In this document: piece after piece, positions 1-8,962 of the stretch | How positions within the stretch are numbered: position 1 is the first letter of the stretch | Layout of the letters: every line of letters begins with the position of its first letter | NCBI RefSeq assembly: GCF_000156195.1 | Contig: NZ_GG688317.1 | Span: forward strand, 375,500-415,078 | DNA length: 39,579 nucleotides | Reading direction: 5' to 3' | Origin: Bacteroides finegoldii DSM 17565 | Lineage (GTDB): Bacteria; Bacteroidota; Bacteroidia; Bacteroidales; Bacteroidaceae | Position numbers and translations under genes: made by a program | Notes under the pieces: generated by a model | Seen by the model: only the letters and a program-made list of their open reading frames with translations | Databases searched by the model: none | Told to the model about the DNA's origin: nothing

Positions 1-24
1 TCCCATGAGCTTCATCTCATGGGA
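1..24 (+). terminator. Stem-loop at left edge, probable intrinsic terminator
   Basis: Positions 1-9 (TCCCATGAG) and 16-24 are perfect reverse complements around a 6-base loop, and GTTTTATT follows on the plus strand. It could end a plus-strand transcript entering from the left. It may also act on the minus-strand levan operon, whose last stop codon is at 55-57, but the bases that would form that T-tract lie outside the window. Confidence 0.5.
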
Positions 25-54
25 GTTTTATTATATATTCTATCGTATAGGCTT

Positions 55-942
55 TTATAACATCCTATCTTTCAGTACCTGTGGAAGTTCCGGCATTGCA
101 CCGCTTTGCGTACATACATAAGCGGAAGCTTCAACAGCCAGTTTATGAGCTTCGGGAACCGACTTACCATTGAGAATAGAAGCACAGAACGTTGCTGTAA
201 AGGAGTCACCGGCTCCCACCGTATCAGCTACGGGAACCCTCGGGGTCTCTTGGAAGGAAACAACTCCCGGAGTAAATACGTAACTTCCATTGATACCACA
301 AGTCAGAATCAACATCTTCAGATTATACTTAGCTAACAAAATCCAGCATTTATCCTGCAAGTCAATACCCGGATAGCCAAACATACGGCTAATGGTCACT
401 AATTCTTCGTCATTTATCTTCAACACGTTGCAACGCTGGCAGGACTCACGAATAACCTCTTTTGAATAAAAATCCTGTCGGAGATTAATATCAAAAATCT
501 TCAATTGCCCGTCTATATCAGGCATTGTATCCAAAAAACGATTGATAGTAGCACGGCTCACCTCATTGCGTTGTGCCAATGATCCGAAGCAAACAGCACG
601 TGTATTCAAAGCCAAACGTTTCAGTTCATCTGTAAAAGGAATATTGTCCCATGCAACCCCTTCCTTAATTTCATAACAAGGGACACCCTCATCATCCAAC
701 GTTACCTGCACCGTACCGGTAGGATAATCCACACGTTCAATCTGTGTTTTCAGTTTCTTTTCATTGAATACTCTCAGAATCTCATCTCCCAGCTCATCAT
801 TCCCCACGGCACTTACTACGCGGCTGTCAAAGCCAAACTGCGATACATGATAGGCAAAGTTTGCCGGAGCACCGCCAATTTTCTTTCCTTCGGGCAACAC
901 ATCCCAAAGTGCTTCGCCCATTCCTACAATTATATTATTCAT
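55..942 (-). CDS. Fructokinase, PfkB/ribokinase family
   Basis: This cytoplasmic sugar kinase would phosphorylate fructose from ATP, the last step of the fructan locus. At 295 residues it has normal PfkB length. The N-terminal signature GGAPANFA begins at residue 23, and the C-terminal signature DTVGAGDSF spans 240-248, with D246 as the expected catalytic base and GAG as the anion hole. It is the last gene of the minus-strand fructan operon, 35 bases after the MFS importer. The gene order importer then kinase matches the fructose end of the B. thetaiotaomicron levan locus (BT1757/BT1758, from memory). Family assignment is firm. Fructose as substrate is inferred from the neighbouring GH32 enzymes. 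Confidence 0.92.
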   Translation of the reverse strand: MNNIIVGMGEALWDVLPEGKKIGGAPANFAYHVSQFGFDSRVVSAVGNDELGDEILRVFNEKKLKTQIERVDYPTGTVQVTLDDEGVPCYEIKEGVAWDNIPFTDELKRLALNTRAVCFGSLAQRNEVSRATINRFLDTMPDIDGQLKIFDINLRQDFYSKEVIRESCQRCNVLKINDEELVTISRMFGYPGIDLQDKCWILLAKYNLKMLILTCGINGSYVFTPGVVSFQETPRVPVADTVGAGDSFTATFCASILNGKSVPEAHKLAVEASAYVCTQSGAMPELPQVLKDRML

Positions 943-977
943 GACTTACAGATTTTATTGTTTCCAAAGTTATTAAT

Positions 978-2144
978 TTATTTTCTAATACGGAACGTAT
1001 AAAACAAAAGATACATTACGCCCACCGTCATTACGGCTACCGCCCCACTCTGCCCCATTGCATCGGAGGCAACTCCCATAGCCAACGGAAACACTGTTCC
1101 TCCGAAAAGTCCCATAATCATCAAGCCGGAAACCTCATTCTTTTTCACCGGAAGATAAAGTAACGCCTGCGAGAAAATAACAGAGAATACATTGGAATTA
1201 CCAAAACCAATCAATGCAATGCAGGCATAAATCATTGTCTTTTCATGAAAAACAAACAATCCGGCCATCGCTATCAACATCATCACCACACTAATGCCAA
1301 AGAAAGATTTTGCTGACATCTTGCGTAAAATAAACGATCCTAAGAAGCAGCCAGCCGTACGGAAGATAAAATAAAGGCTTGTAGCAAAAGCAGCGTCATC
1401 CAGCCCCATGCCAAGACGTTCCATCAGAATCTTTGGAGCGGTAGTATTTGTACCTACATCAATACCGACATGGCACATGATACCAATAAAACAAAGCAGG
1501 ATAAACGGTTTGCCAAGCAAAGCCAGACATTGTCCGAAAGTAGACGGTTTGCCTTCCTCTTTTTCTTCTTCAATCTGAGTAATATTGAGCGAGAGAATGG
1601 CAATGATCGCTACAATCATATAAATAGGGAATAACACGCGCCAGCCTAAATCAAAAGTCGGAATGACCTGCGTCGCTCCCCACATGGCGATGTAAGGAGC
1701 CAGAAAAGAAGCAATGGCTTTCACAAACTGACCGAAAGTCAGGCTACTTGCCAGACGGTCGCCACGTACGATATTGGAAAGCAACGGGTTCAAGGAAGTC
1801 TGCATTAACGCATTTCCTATTCCTAATAAAGAAAAAGAAATCAACATCAGCATATAGCTGTCACCAAAAACGGGTAGCAACAGAGAAGCGAAAGTCACAA
1901 TCAAACTAAGCAATACGGTTTTCTTCTGACCAATGCGGCTCATCAGCATACCTGTAGGTACAGAGAATATCAAAAACCAGAAGAATACTAATGACGGAAA
2001 GATATTCGCCTGTGAGTCCGACAGACCAAGATCCGCCTTTACGTAATTGGAGGCAATGCCTACCAGGTCAACAAATCCCATGGCGAAGAAGCAAAGCATC
2101 ACCGGGACTAGTTTGGAGAGGGAAGAATTTTTACTGTTTTCCAT
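978..2144 (-). CDS. MFS monosaccharide (fructose) importer, FucP-like
   Basis: This inner-membrane major facilitator permease probably imports fructose released in the periplasm. The roughly 388-residue product is almost entirely hydrophobic helices, consistent with 12 membrane segments. It has an MFS loop between helices 2 and 3 (MLMSRIGQKK) and a charged central loop (QIEEEKEEG) between the two halves. I place the start at 2144 (MENSKN) rather than 2186, because 2144 leaves the usual short N-tail before helix 1, while the longer version adds a basic unconserved-looking stretch. It lies between a GH32 and the fructokinase in the same operon. Sugar specificity is inferred from context only. 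Proton coupling is expected for FucP-type relatives but cannot be seen. Confidence 0.85.
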   Translation of the reverse strand: MENSKNSSLSKLVPVMLCFFAMGFVDLVGIASNYVKADLGLSDSQANIFPSLVFFWFLIFSVPTGMLMSRIGQKKTVLLSLIVTFASLLLPVFGDSYMLMLISFSLLGIGNALMQTSLNPLLSNIVRGDRLASSLTFGQFVKAIASFLAPYIAMWGATQVIPTFDLGWRVLFPIYMIVAIIAILSLNITQIEEEKEEGKPSTFGQCLALLGKPFILLCFIGIMCHVGIDVGTNTTAPKILMERLGMGLDDAAFATSLYFIFRTAGCFLGSFILRKMSAKSFFGISVVMMLIAMAGLFVFHEKTMIYACIALIGFGNSNVFSVIFSQALLYLPVKKNEVSGLMIMGLFGGTVFPLAMGVASDAMGQSGAVAVMTVGVMYLLFYTFRIRK

Positions 2145-2245
2145 TATTTTATCTTTTATACGATGAATTCTGTTTCCATAGGGCAATGTACATCACCCTA
2201 AAACAAAGAAGCGGGTAAAGAGCGCATAGAGTAAGGAGAATGGGC

Positions 2246-4075
2246 TTATTTCTTCAACTTGTAAATCACAAACGAATCTACTTTATACGCTCCTCCTTTA
2301 CTGTAAAAGTCAATATGAGTGTAAGGTTCCGACGGGAACACCTGATTAGTCATCACAAAACGTCCGCCATCGCCAAAGGCTTCCACACTGGATTTGTCGA
2401 CAAACAGACGGAGTTTCAATTCGTCTTTTCCACTCTCAATAGCCGTCCAGGTCAACATTGGGAAGTTCTCATTGAAACCTACATCTCCGCTTTTGCGGCG
2501 GTCCATCGAGAATTTCTTTTCTGTCATGTTATATTGCATATCCACTTCTTCGCCTTTGTCATTGTAGAGACGGAGGCCGATTACATCCGCATGTTGATTT
2601 TCGATAGTCAGTTCTATTTCGTATGCACCCTCATTGTCGGCAATCATGTCTTTGATGATACGTGTTCCGTTCACTTTGAACGAGCGTTTCTTGGAGACGT
2701 CACGCAGTTTCAGCAGTTCGGGAGAGGGAGCAGACTGAAGATAAGTCTCGCCATCTACAGTGAACAGGCTCAAATCGCGAGGAACAGAGTTCGGGCTACG
2801 GTATTGAGAGGTAGGAACATCGTTTGCATATTGCCAGTTGCTCATCCATGCGATAGCAATGCGACGGTTGTCGGGAGCATCACACCAAGTAACAGTGGCG
2901 TAATGGTCTTTTCCCCAGTCCATCCATTTGGTTTTGGAGGGTGATTCGTTTACAAATTCTTTTCCGTTGAACGTTCCGACAAAGTATTGAGTGGCCGAGT
3001 CACCGAAAGGGCCGTCACCAAGACTACAAAGCAATACCCATTTCTTTTCATTCGTACCTTCCACGGGAAGTTCAAATAAATCCGGACATTCCCAAACATT
3101 TCCGTGAGCACCTTGTCCCTTACCGAAACTGCTTTCAAAAGTCCAGTTTTTCAAATTGGGAGAAGAAAAAAACTGCATTTCCTGCCCTACGGCAAGTACC
3201 ATAATCCAACGTTTTGTCCCTTCATACCAAAAGACTTTCGGATCGCGGAAATCGCGGGCTTCAGATACCAACACCGGATTATCCGCATACTTTGTAAAAG
3301 TACGTCCATTGTCGGTACTGTAAGCGATACTTTGTACCTGACGATCACCGTTCTGTGTATAGATAGCGATGATAGCACCTGCACCAAAACCAGCTGTATT
3401 ATTATGATCCACCACAGCCGAACCACTGAAAATAGTGCCAAACGCATCCGGAGTTATAGCATCAGACCGATATTCCCAATTGATTAAGTCTTTACTGATA
3501 GCATGTCCCCAATTCATATTTCCCCATTTGGAACCGTATGGATTATGCTGATAAAACAAATGATACTCTCCGTCTTTATATACCATTCCGTTGGGATCAT
3601 TCATCCATCCATAAAGAGGTGAGAAGTGATAAACAGGACGGAACTTTTCACGATTAGTTGTATCGAAGGTGTCGGACAACTTCATTTCTCTACAGCAAGC
3701 GGTGTTATCCGGTGAAAGATTGACACGTACCGGATCATTTGAATTCATTTTGAATTTAAATGAAACCAACTTACCGGAATAATCGGAAAGGTCTACCGGA
3801 ACAAAATAATCTACCTTGTTAATAGCCAGACGGACATCAAAGCTCTTCACTTCTTTGTTATCAGCAATCATACTGATACGTACGTCAGGCGATGTATCTT
3901 CTACCGGTAATAACAAGTATTTCTGAGTAGTATTGACACGCACCAAACAATGTCCTTCTCCTAAATCTTTTATTAATAGAGAAGGATCTGCAGCTAAAGC
4001 CAGAAGCGAGATATTCATAAAAATGGAACAAATCAGAAGAGTCTGAAGTTTTCTCAAAGGTAAAAATACATTCAT
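2246..4075 (-). CDS. GH32 exo-type beta-fructosidase, secreted
   Basis: This glycoside hydrolase of family 32 probably releases fructose from fructo-oligosaccharides in the periplasm. With the start at 4075 (MNVFLPL) it has 609 residues. A hydrophobic signal sequence ending near LALAA is followed by a roughly 100-residue beta-rich N-domain, the five-bladed propeller and a C-terminal beta-sandwich. The GH32 triad is intact: the nucleophile in WMNDPNG (D160), the RDP motif (D278) and the acid/base in WECPDLF (E329). No lipobox is seen, so a soluble periplasmic enzyme is likely. The position between the endo-levanase-like gene and the importer fits the BT1759-type enzyme of the levan locus. The linkage preference, levan or inulin, cannot be read from the sequence. 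Confidence 0.92.
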   Translation of the reverse strand: MNVFLPLRKLQTLLICSIFMNISLLALAADPSLLIKDLGEGHCLVRVNTTQKYLLLPVEDTSPDVRISMIADNKEVKSFDVRLAINKVDYFVPVDLSDYSGKLVSFKFKMNSNDPVRVNLSPDNTACCREMKLSDTFDTTNREKFRPVYHFSPLYGWMNDPNGMVYKDGEYHLFYQHNPYGSKWGNMNWGHAISKDLINWEYRSDAITPDAFGTIFSGSAVVDHNNTAGFGAGAIIAIYTQNGDRQVQSIAYSTDNGRTFTKYADNPVLVSEARDFRDPKVFWYEGTKRWIMVLAVGQEMQFFSSPNLKNWTFESSFGKGQGAHGNVWECPDLFELPVEGTNEKKWVLLCSLGDGPFGDSATQYFVGTFNGKEFVNESPSKTKWMDWGKDHYATVTWCDAPDNRRIAIAWMSNWQYANDVPTSQYRSPNSVPRDLSLFTVDGETYLQSAPSPELLKLRDVSKKRSFKVNGTRIIKDMIADNEGAYEIELTIENQHADVIGLRLYNDKGEEVDMQYNMTEKKFSMDRRKSGDVGFNENFPMLTWTAIESGKDELKLRLFVDKSSVEAFGDGGRFVMTNQVFPSEPYTHIDFYSKGGAYKVDSFVIYKLKK

Positions 4076-4141
4076 GTTTATGGTATTAAGGTTATTACTT
4101 ATTATTAATAGTATCATATTTCTTGGTTGTTGCAATGCAAA

Positions 4142-4170
4142 GATAGGCGCAATGCATCGGAGCGCCTATC
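4142..4170 (-). terminator. Intercistronic hairpin between the two GH32 genes
   Basis: GATAGGCGC (4142-4150) and GCGCCTATC (4162-4170) form a perfect 9-bp stem around an 11-base loop. It lies in the 135-base gap between the lipoprotein GH32 and the exo-GH32. Only a short T-stretch follows on the minus strand (TCTTTGC), so partial termination, an RNA-processing signal or mRNA stabilisation are all possible. It would set different transcript levels for surface and periplasmic enzymes. Confidence 0.5.
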
Positions 4171-4210
4171 ACATTTGTTTCAAACGCTATAAAAGATGTT
4201 ACTTTCTCAA

Positions 4211-5800
4211 TTAATAAGTACTCAATTTTATATCAGATACAGTCACTTCACCCTCAGTACAAAAAATAGCCCAAGGATTTTTAGCCAAATCATAAATACG
4301 GTTGGTGAAAGCATACCTTCCATTTATATAGACTACACACACAGATTCTTCAGTATAGACCTCTATATGATATACATTGTCAGCAGCCGGAGTTATAGCA
4401 CGTTCTGTTATAGCACCCGCATCATTCCATTCACCTGTTTTCTCATTTACTTCTACTTCTTTCAACTTCAGGAAATTATATTTATCTTCAATGAAAATAC
4501 GCGCCTTTTCTGCCTTATCACTGCAATCGACAAATGAAAGTCCGAATACGGCTTCATTCTCTTCAGGGATTGTTGCAGTCATGGTTATTTTGTTCCGGCT
4601 TCTCAAACGGGCGAAGCGGACAAATGAATTTGCTTTCAATGTATAAGAAGAAGTGTTGACCGTTACATCCCCTACCTTCGTCTTTTCAGCCAATGTCACC
4701 GATTGGGAATATTTGGCGGAAATCGCTTGTGGAACATCCAAACTTAATGTTCCATCTCCGTTCTGAATCAATCTATGAGCGACCAATGCTCCTGCCCAAC
4801 TTTTGGTACCTGTGGTTTTCTGTCCTTCACGTGTCGGACACCATCCCCAAAGATAACGATTTGTATCATCGCCCGCTGTTTTTCCAGCATAAAAACTAAC
4901 TCCATCTAACCATCCTTCGTGGGGTACGAAAGTAGGGAACTGCCCATTCTCTACAGCTATTCCCTTCAATTCTTCCAAAGTCTGCGCATAGAAATATTGG
5001 ACAACGGCCGGTTCATTTTTTGTTCCTTGTGAAGAATAAACCATATACCAATAACTTCCCATCTGAAAAACATCCGGACATTCATAGAAACGCCCCCAAA
5101 TATTATTGAAGAACGGTTCCGGTTTTAAATCCCAATCATGCAAATTGGTAGAAGTAAACTCAATGATATATCCATCCCCATTTTTCAGAGCAGAAACTAA
5201 CATCCTATAACATTGCGCAGTTGCATCATAAAAAACATATGGATCGCGGAATTCATTTTTATCATACCCTGCTTCTATTGGAGCCGATAAACGGAATGAA
5301 CGGTCTTTAGTCCAGATTTTACAATCTTTGGAAGTAGCCAACAATATTACTTCACGAGGTTCGGTAGCTTTATGTCCTGTATAATAAGTATAATAAGTTT
5401 TCGTAGCCTCATCATAAACAGTACTTCCTGTCCCGATAGCCGGATCGTCTTCTACTGCTGTTCCGCATGGTATTGCTTCGCGGAAAGAGATATAGTTTGC
5501 CACATCCGTAGTTGCCAATTCGTGGATAGGATGATAGATAGTAGAATTACCGTCACGATCATCCTGAAGGTAAAGAATACGAAACTCTTTACTTACCGGA
5601 TCAAAAAAAGGCATTGGATCACCTACATAACCAACATAAGGTTTGTAATAAGTCGTATAATTGTTCGATTCCGTCGAACTAAAGAATGTTGTCGTTTCAT
5701 TCAGATTTTTATCTGTGATTACCGGACTGTTATCATCGCTGCAAGCAGCAAACGATATTGACAGACACAGTATTGAAGCCATTAATATCATAGTTTTCAT
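4211..5800 (-). CDS. Surface GH32 lipoprotein, probable endo-levanase
   Basis: This 529-residue GH32 enzyme probably cuts fructan chains at the cell surface. The signal peptide ends in the lipobox SFAAC (C20), followed by SDDN, an acidic stretch typical of Bacteroides surface-exported lipoproteins. The nucleophile motif is VGDPMPF (D61) in place of the usual NDPNG. The RDP aspartate is D186 and the acid/base E240 lies in YECPDVF. The 179-residue interval between nucleophile and acid/base nearly equals that of BT1760 endo-levanase (D41/E221, from memory), which also has this divergent nucleophile loop. It sits directly after the DUF4960 binding protein, as in the levan locus. GH32 membership is certain. 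Endo-levanase activity is inferred from these parallels. Confidence 0.87.
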   Translation of the reverse strand: MKTMILMASILCLSISFAACSDDNSPVITDKNLNETTTFFSSTESNNYTTYYKPYVGYVGDPMPFFDPVSKEFRILYLQDDRDGNSTIYHPIHELATTDVANYISFREAIPCGTAVEDDPAIGTGSTVYDEATKTYYTYYTGHKATEPREVILLATSKDCKIWTKDRSFRLSAPIEAGYDKNEFRDPYVFYDATAQCYRMLVSALKNGDGYIIEFTSTNLHDWDLKPEPFFNNIWGRFYECPDVFQMGSYWYMVYSSQGTKNEPAVVQYFYAQTLEELKGIAVENGQFPTFVPHEGWLDGVSFYAGKTAGDDTNRYLWGWCPTREGQKTTGTKSWAGALVAHRLIQNGDGTLSLDVPQAISAKYSQSVTLAEKTKVGDVTVNTSSYTLKANSFVRFARLRSRNKITMTATIPEENEAVFGLSFVDCSDKAEKARIFIEDKYNFLKLKEVEVNEKTGEWNDAGAITERAITPAADNVYHIEVYTEESVCVVYINGRYAFTNRIYDLAKNPWAIFCTEGEVTVSDIKLSTY

Positions 5801-5828
5801 AATTTGCTTTTCTTTATCAGATTATACT

Positions 5829-7220
5829 TTACTTGCTTAAGTAATCGAGTGCATTAGAGGTAAGTTTCTCGATATTACCACGATATTGATTATCTGATTG
5901 GTTTTCATCATACCAATCATAAGCTGCCATGCCAATACATATTACCTTTCCACTACTATTTCCTCCTATCTGGCGAGAAGGGAATTCAGCGATAGGCACT
6001 GCATTGTGATTGGAAACATCATACCCCAACTCTATTGCACCAGTTTGTTGTCTCCATCCTTCTATTCCCCAATACGGTTCCCAATCTATACACCATTGAA
6101 ATACCCAATTAAAAATATGATAACCTGTATTTATTAAATAAATATTAGAATTATCCTCAGTTACTAAGCCATCAAATATTTCATGAGAGATACCCTCTAT
6201 TGAAAAGCCCCAAGGTTTTTCTGTAACAGTCTGAGAATCTTCACTCCTAAATTGATTATTAGGATCTCTACCATCCATAGAAATAGCCCACCGATCTTTT
6301 ACGATATATCGTAAAGCTCCACGAGATAATAACAAATTTCCACCTGTCTGATAATAATTCCTAATATTATTCTTTGAATTCCAATTAAATCCATTATCAT
6401 CATAGATAGGATTATCATCATGAATCCAAATGACTTTTATCTGTTCCGGATCAAGTTTCACTTTCGGGTTATCATCCCTCAAATCTGAATATGAAATATA
6501 CCTTGCTCCCGGCATATTATCCAACATCCATTGAGCAGCGGCTTTTTCTTCATTATTAGTCAGTTCATCAATAGTTGCAGCTGTTCCGATAAATGCCATT
6601 GAAACAAAAGTTCTTACCTTTTCTACCTTCACTGTATAAGTGGCTGCATTCAAATGATTTGTAACCGTATATTCTTTAGGTGTAGTGAAATCCAATGTAG
6701 TGCCTGACAACGGGCTTACCGTAGCACCATCAGGAACAGTAACAACTGGAGACAAAGCGGTAATATCCATGTCTTCAAGTACATACACAACGATTTCTTT
6801 GTTTGTTTCATCAATTCTGCCTGCATACTCTCCTATCATAAATCTAGTAATCTGCGGCTTATCCAATTCTACGGAAATCGTATAATTCATAAATACATTT
6901 CCGTTTGTGACTTTTACCACTACGGGCATTGTAAAGTTAACAGGTTTACCACTTTCCAAATTCGCCGTAGCCCCTTCGGACAAAGTAAATACCGGAATTA
7001 AATTTGTCACATCTGTATTATCTTCCACATGCACTTTAATGCTTCTCGCCTGATTATCCTGCTCAATGATAAAGTTATCATAATCTTCGATATGGAAAGA
7101 AGTAATCCATGTATCACCATTCAAAGCCAACGATGTGTCATCATCATCACTACATCCAGCTGCAGAAAGTAAAAGTGCAGCCAGTAACACCATATATATT
7201 TTATCTATCAAAGTCTTCAT
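5829..7220 (-). CDS. Surface fructan-binding lipoprotein, DUF4960-like (BT1761 type)
   Basis: This is a non-enzymatic surface glycan-binding protein candidate of 463 residues. I chose the start at 7220 (MKTLIDK), 12 bases after the SusD stop, rather than 7229. The lipobox is SAAGC followed by SDDDDTS, a strong surface-export signal. Two successive Ig-like repeats (about residues 35-195) contain parallel 'VT..DGATVSPLSGTTLDF' type strands, as in DUF5018-like repeats. The C-terminal half has a flavodoxin/GATase-like pattern (VIWIHDDNP, GGNLLLSRGAL, GKVICIGMAAYDWYD) matching the DUF4960 type. The position between SusD and the endo-GH32 matches BT1761, a levan-binding protein. Binding rather than catalysis is inferred. 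Confidence 0.82.
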   Translation of the reverse strand: MKTLIDKIYMVLLAALLLSAAGCSDDDDTSLALNGDTWITSFHIEDYDNFIIEQDNQARSIKVHVEDNTDVTNLIPVFTLSEGATANLESGKPVNFTMPVVVKVTNGNVFMNYTISVELDKPQITRFMIGEYAGRIDETNKEIVVYVLEDMDITALSPVVTVPDGATVSPLSGTTLDFTTPKEYTVTNHLNAATYTVKVEKVRTFVSMAFIGTAATIDELTNNEEKAAAQWMLDNMPGARYISYSDLRDDNPKVKLDPEQIKVIWIHDDNPIYDDNGFNWNSKNNIRNYYQTGGNLLLSRGALRYIVKDRWAISMDGRDPNNQFRSEDSQTVTEKPWGFSIEGISHEIFDGLVTEDNSNIYLINTGYHIFNWVFQWCIDWEPYWGIEGWRQQTGAIELGYDVSNHNAVPIAEFPSRQIGGNSSGKVICIGMAAYDWYDENQSDNQYRGNIEKLTSNALDYLSK

Positions 7221-7232
7221 AATTCCCATTTA

Positions 7233-8942
7233 TTATTTCTCCCAACCATTATTTTGCTGATACAAACCACCACTATAATTGATCTGCTTCTGAGGAATAG
7301 GCAGATATTCATTCTTTCCTGCTGTAAAATTTGCATCCGAATAATAAGAACGACGACTAGCTTCCGACGCATAATATTGATTCATCACTTTTGCCGCATC
7401 TCCCCAACGAACTAAATCAAAGAAGCGGCTTCCTTCCAATGCCAGTTCAAGACGACGTTCCCATTTCAGGTCTCTCATAGCAATGTCCCGATCAGTCCAT
7501 TCGGCCATTGTATACGGTTCTACTTTAAAACTTGCCCCATAATCAAAAACAAGCGTAGTACTACGGGCTGCACGGTTACGTATCTCATTGACCAACGGCA
7601 ATGCTTCCGACAAACGATTCAACTGAATCAATGCCTCGGCACGCATCAGCACTACATCTGCATAACGCAATACAATACGGTTCATCGAATTAGCAACAAA
7701 CGGAGAATTCACTTTCTTCAGGCAAGAACAATCGGGGTCCACATTCTCTTTTAAAGATGAATAAAGACCATAATATTCCTGTTCGTTACGTGTCCACGTC
7801 TTATCAAAAATATAGTTCACATTATACTTATAAGGAAATCCCGGAATCGCCACCGTGTGGAATAAACGGGGATCGTAGTTGCCTTGCACATCATAATTAT
7901 CTTTCTCATTGTAAGTATCGAACATCGGCCTACCGTTTTCCGTGCGGAAAGCATTCACCAAGTTTTGGCTAGGCTTCTGAAAATCACAACACCCGAAGAA
8001 TTGCGGAGCTGTCAACTCATTACCAAAGTTCAAGTTGCCATACATCGTATTATCATCCTGCGAATATTGGACAGCCCAAATAGATTCCTTTCCGTTCTCA
8101 TACTGCGGCAGAAAATTATATGCAAAATCTTCTTCCAGACCAAAACCTCCGGCAGTCATGATAGCATTATCCGTATACGTAATTACAGCTTTCAAATCAT
8201 CTTCATTAATTTCGACCACTTCATTCTTTTCATTCTGGCGATAAGCTTTGTAAAGCATCACCTTTGCCAGATAGGCCGATGCAGCAGCCTGCGTAGGACG
8301 CCCTTTTTCCACCTGTGTATCGGGAAGATGATCATATGCAAACTTAAAGTCATCTGCTATCTTCTGCCAAAGTTGGTCGTTAGTATACTGTCGGTTAGAA
8401 ATCTTGGTATAGTCCGAAGTAGGAATCGTTTCATCTACATAAACGATATGCTTGAACATCACTTTCAACAGAAACATATAATGACCACGTAAGAAACGCA
8501 TCTCACCGATACGTTCATTCTTCTGCGGATAAGTATTTGCATCCATACCATCCAAAGATTTCAAAGCAGCATTGGCACGTGCCACCCCCGAATAAAGACG
8601 ATACCAGATATCATCAAAAGCCCAATTGTCAGTAGTCATCCCCGTAGCAATCTCCAGAAAATGGAAATGCGAACCGTCTTCGGAGTTTGCCCCGCCTTTA
8701 TAAGCATCATCTGCACGGACATTTCCATACGGCCAAAGGCTGAAAGGGCTGTTCATATCCTCACCGGACACCATGTGAGCGTAAGCAGCAATTACCAGAT
8801 TGTCCACATTATCGGGACTAATCGTTTGTCCCTCGTCAGAAGTTCCCTGTAAGTCTCTTTCCAAAAAGTCATTGCAACTGGTAGTACCGACCAACGAGGC
8901 TACTAACAGCAAAGAGGATATATATATATTCTTGATTTTCAT
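7233..8942 (-). CDS. susD-like: SusD-like outer-membrane glycan-binding lipoprotein (fructan)
   Basis: This extracellular lid of the SusCD importer captures fructan oligosaccharides. It has 569 residues. A signal peptide with lipobox GTTSC (C23) is followed by NDFLERD, the standard SusD start. The N-terminal TPR-rich half includes the RFLRGHYMFLLK helix. The C-terminal RagB/SusD block carries NRIVLRYADVVLMRAEAL and the terminal KWERRLELALEGSRFFDLVRWG motif, both diagnostic of PF07980/PF14322-type SusD proteins. It is 20 bases downstream of susC and translationally close to the DUF4960 gene. Ligand identity comes from the operon, not the sequence. Confidence 0.95.
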   Translation of the reverse strand: MKIKNIYISSLLLVASLVGTTSCNDFLERDLQGTSDEGQTISPDNVDNLVIAAYAHMVSGEDMNSPFSLWPYGNVRADDAYKGGANSEDGSHFHFLEIATGMTTDNWAFDDIWYRLYSGVARANAALKSLDGMDANTYPQKNERIGEMRFLRGHYMFLLKVMFKHIVYVDETIPTSDYTKISNRQYTNDQLWQKIADDFKFAYDHLPDTQVEKGRPTQAAASAYLAKVMLYKAYRQNEKNEVVEINEDDLKAVITYTDNAIMTAGGFGLEEDFAYNFLPQYENGKESIWAVQYSQDDNTMYGNLNFGNELTAPQFFGCCDFQKPSQNLVNAFRTENGRPMFDTYNEKDNYDVQGNYDPRLFHTVAIPGFPYKYNVNYIFDKTWTRNEQEYYGLYSSLKENVDPDCSCLKKVNSPFVANSMNRIVLRYADVVLMRAEALIQLNRLSEALPLVNEIRNRAARSTTLVFDYGASFKVEPYTMAEWTDRDIAMRDLKWERRLELALEGSRFFDLVRWGDAAKVMNQYYASEASRRSYYSDANFTAGKNEYLPIPQKQINYSGGLYQQNNGWEK

Positions 8943-8962
8943 AATTATCGTTATTTAATGAA

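Noticed and set aside
2180..2199. Imperfect 20-bp palindrome between the MFS and GH32 genes
   Set aside because: Two mismatches in each half, no associated promoter box, and it lies inside an operon; too weak to call an operator.
2240..2944. Long open frame on the plus strand, 234 codons
   Set aside because: It lies wholly antisense to the GH32 catalytic gene, has no recognisable domain, and its composition follows the GH32 codons.
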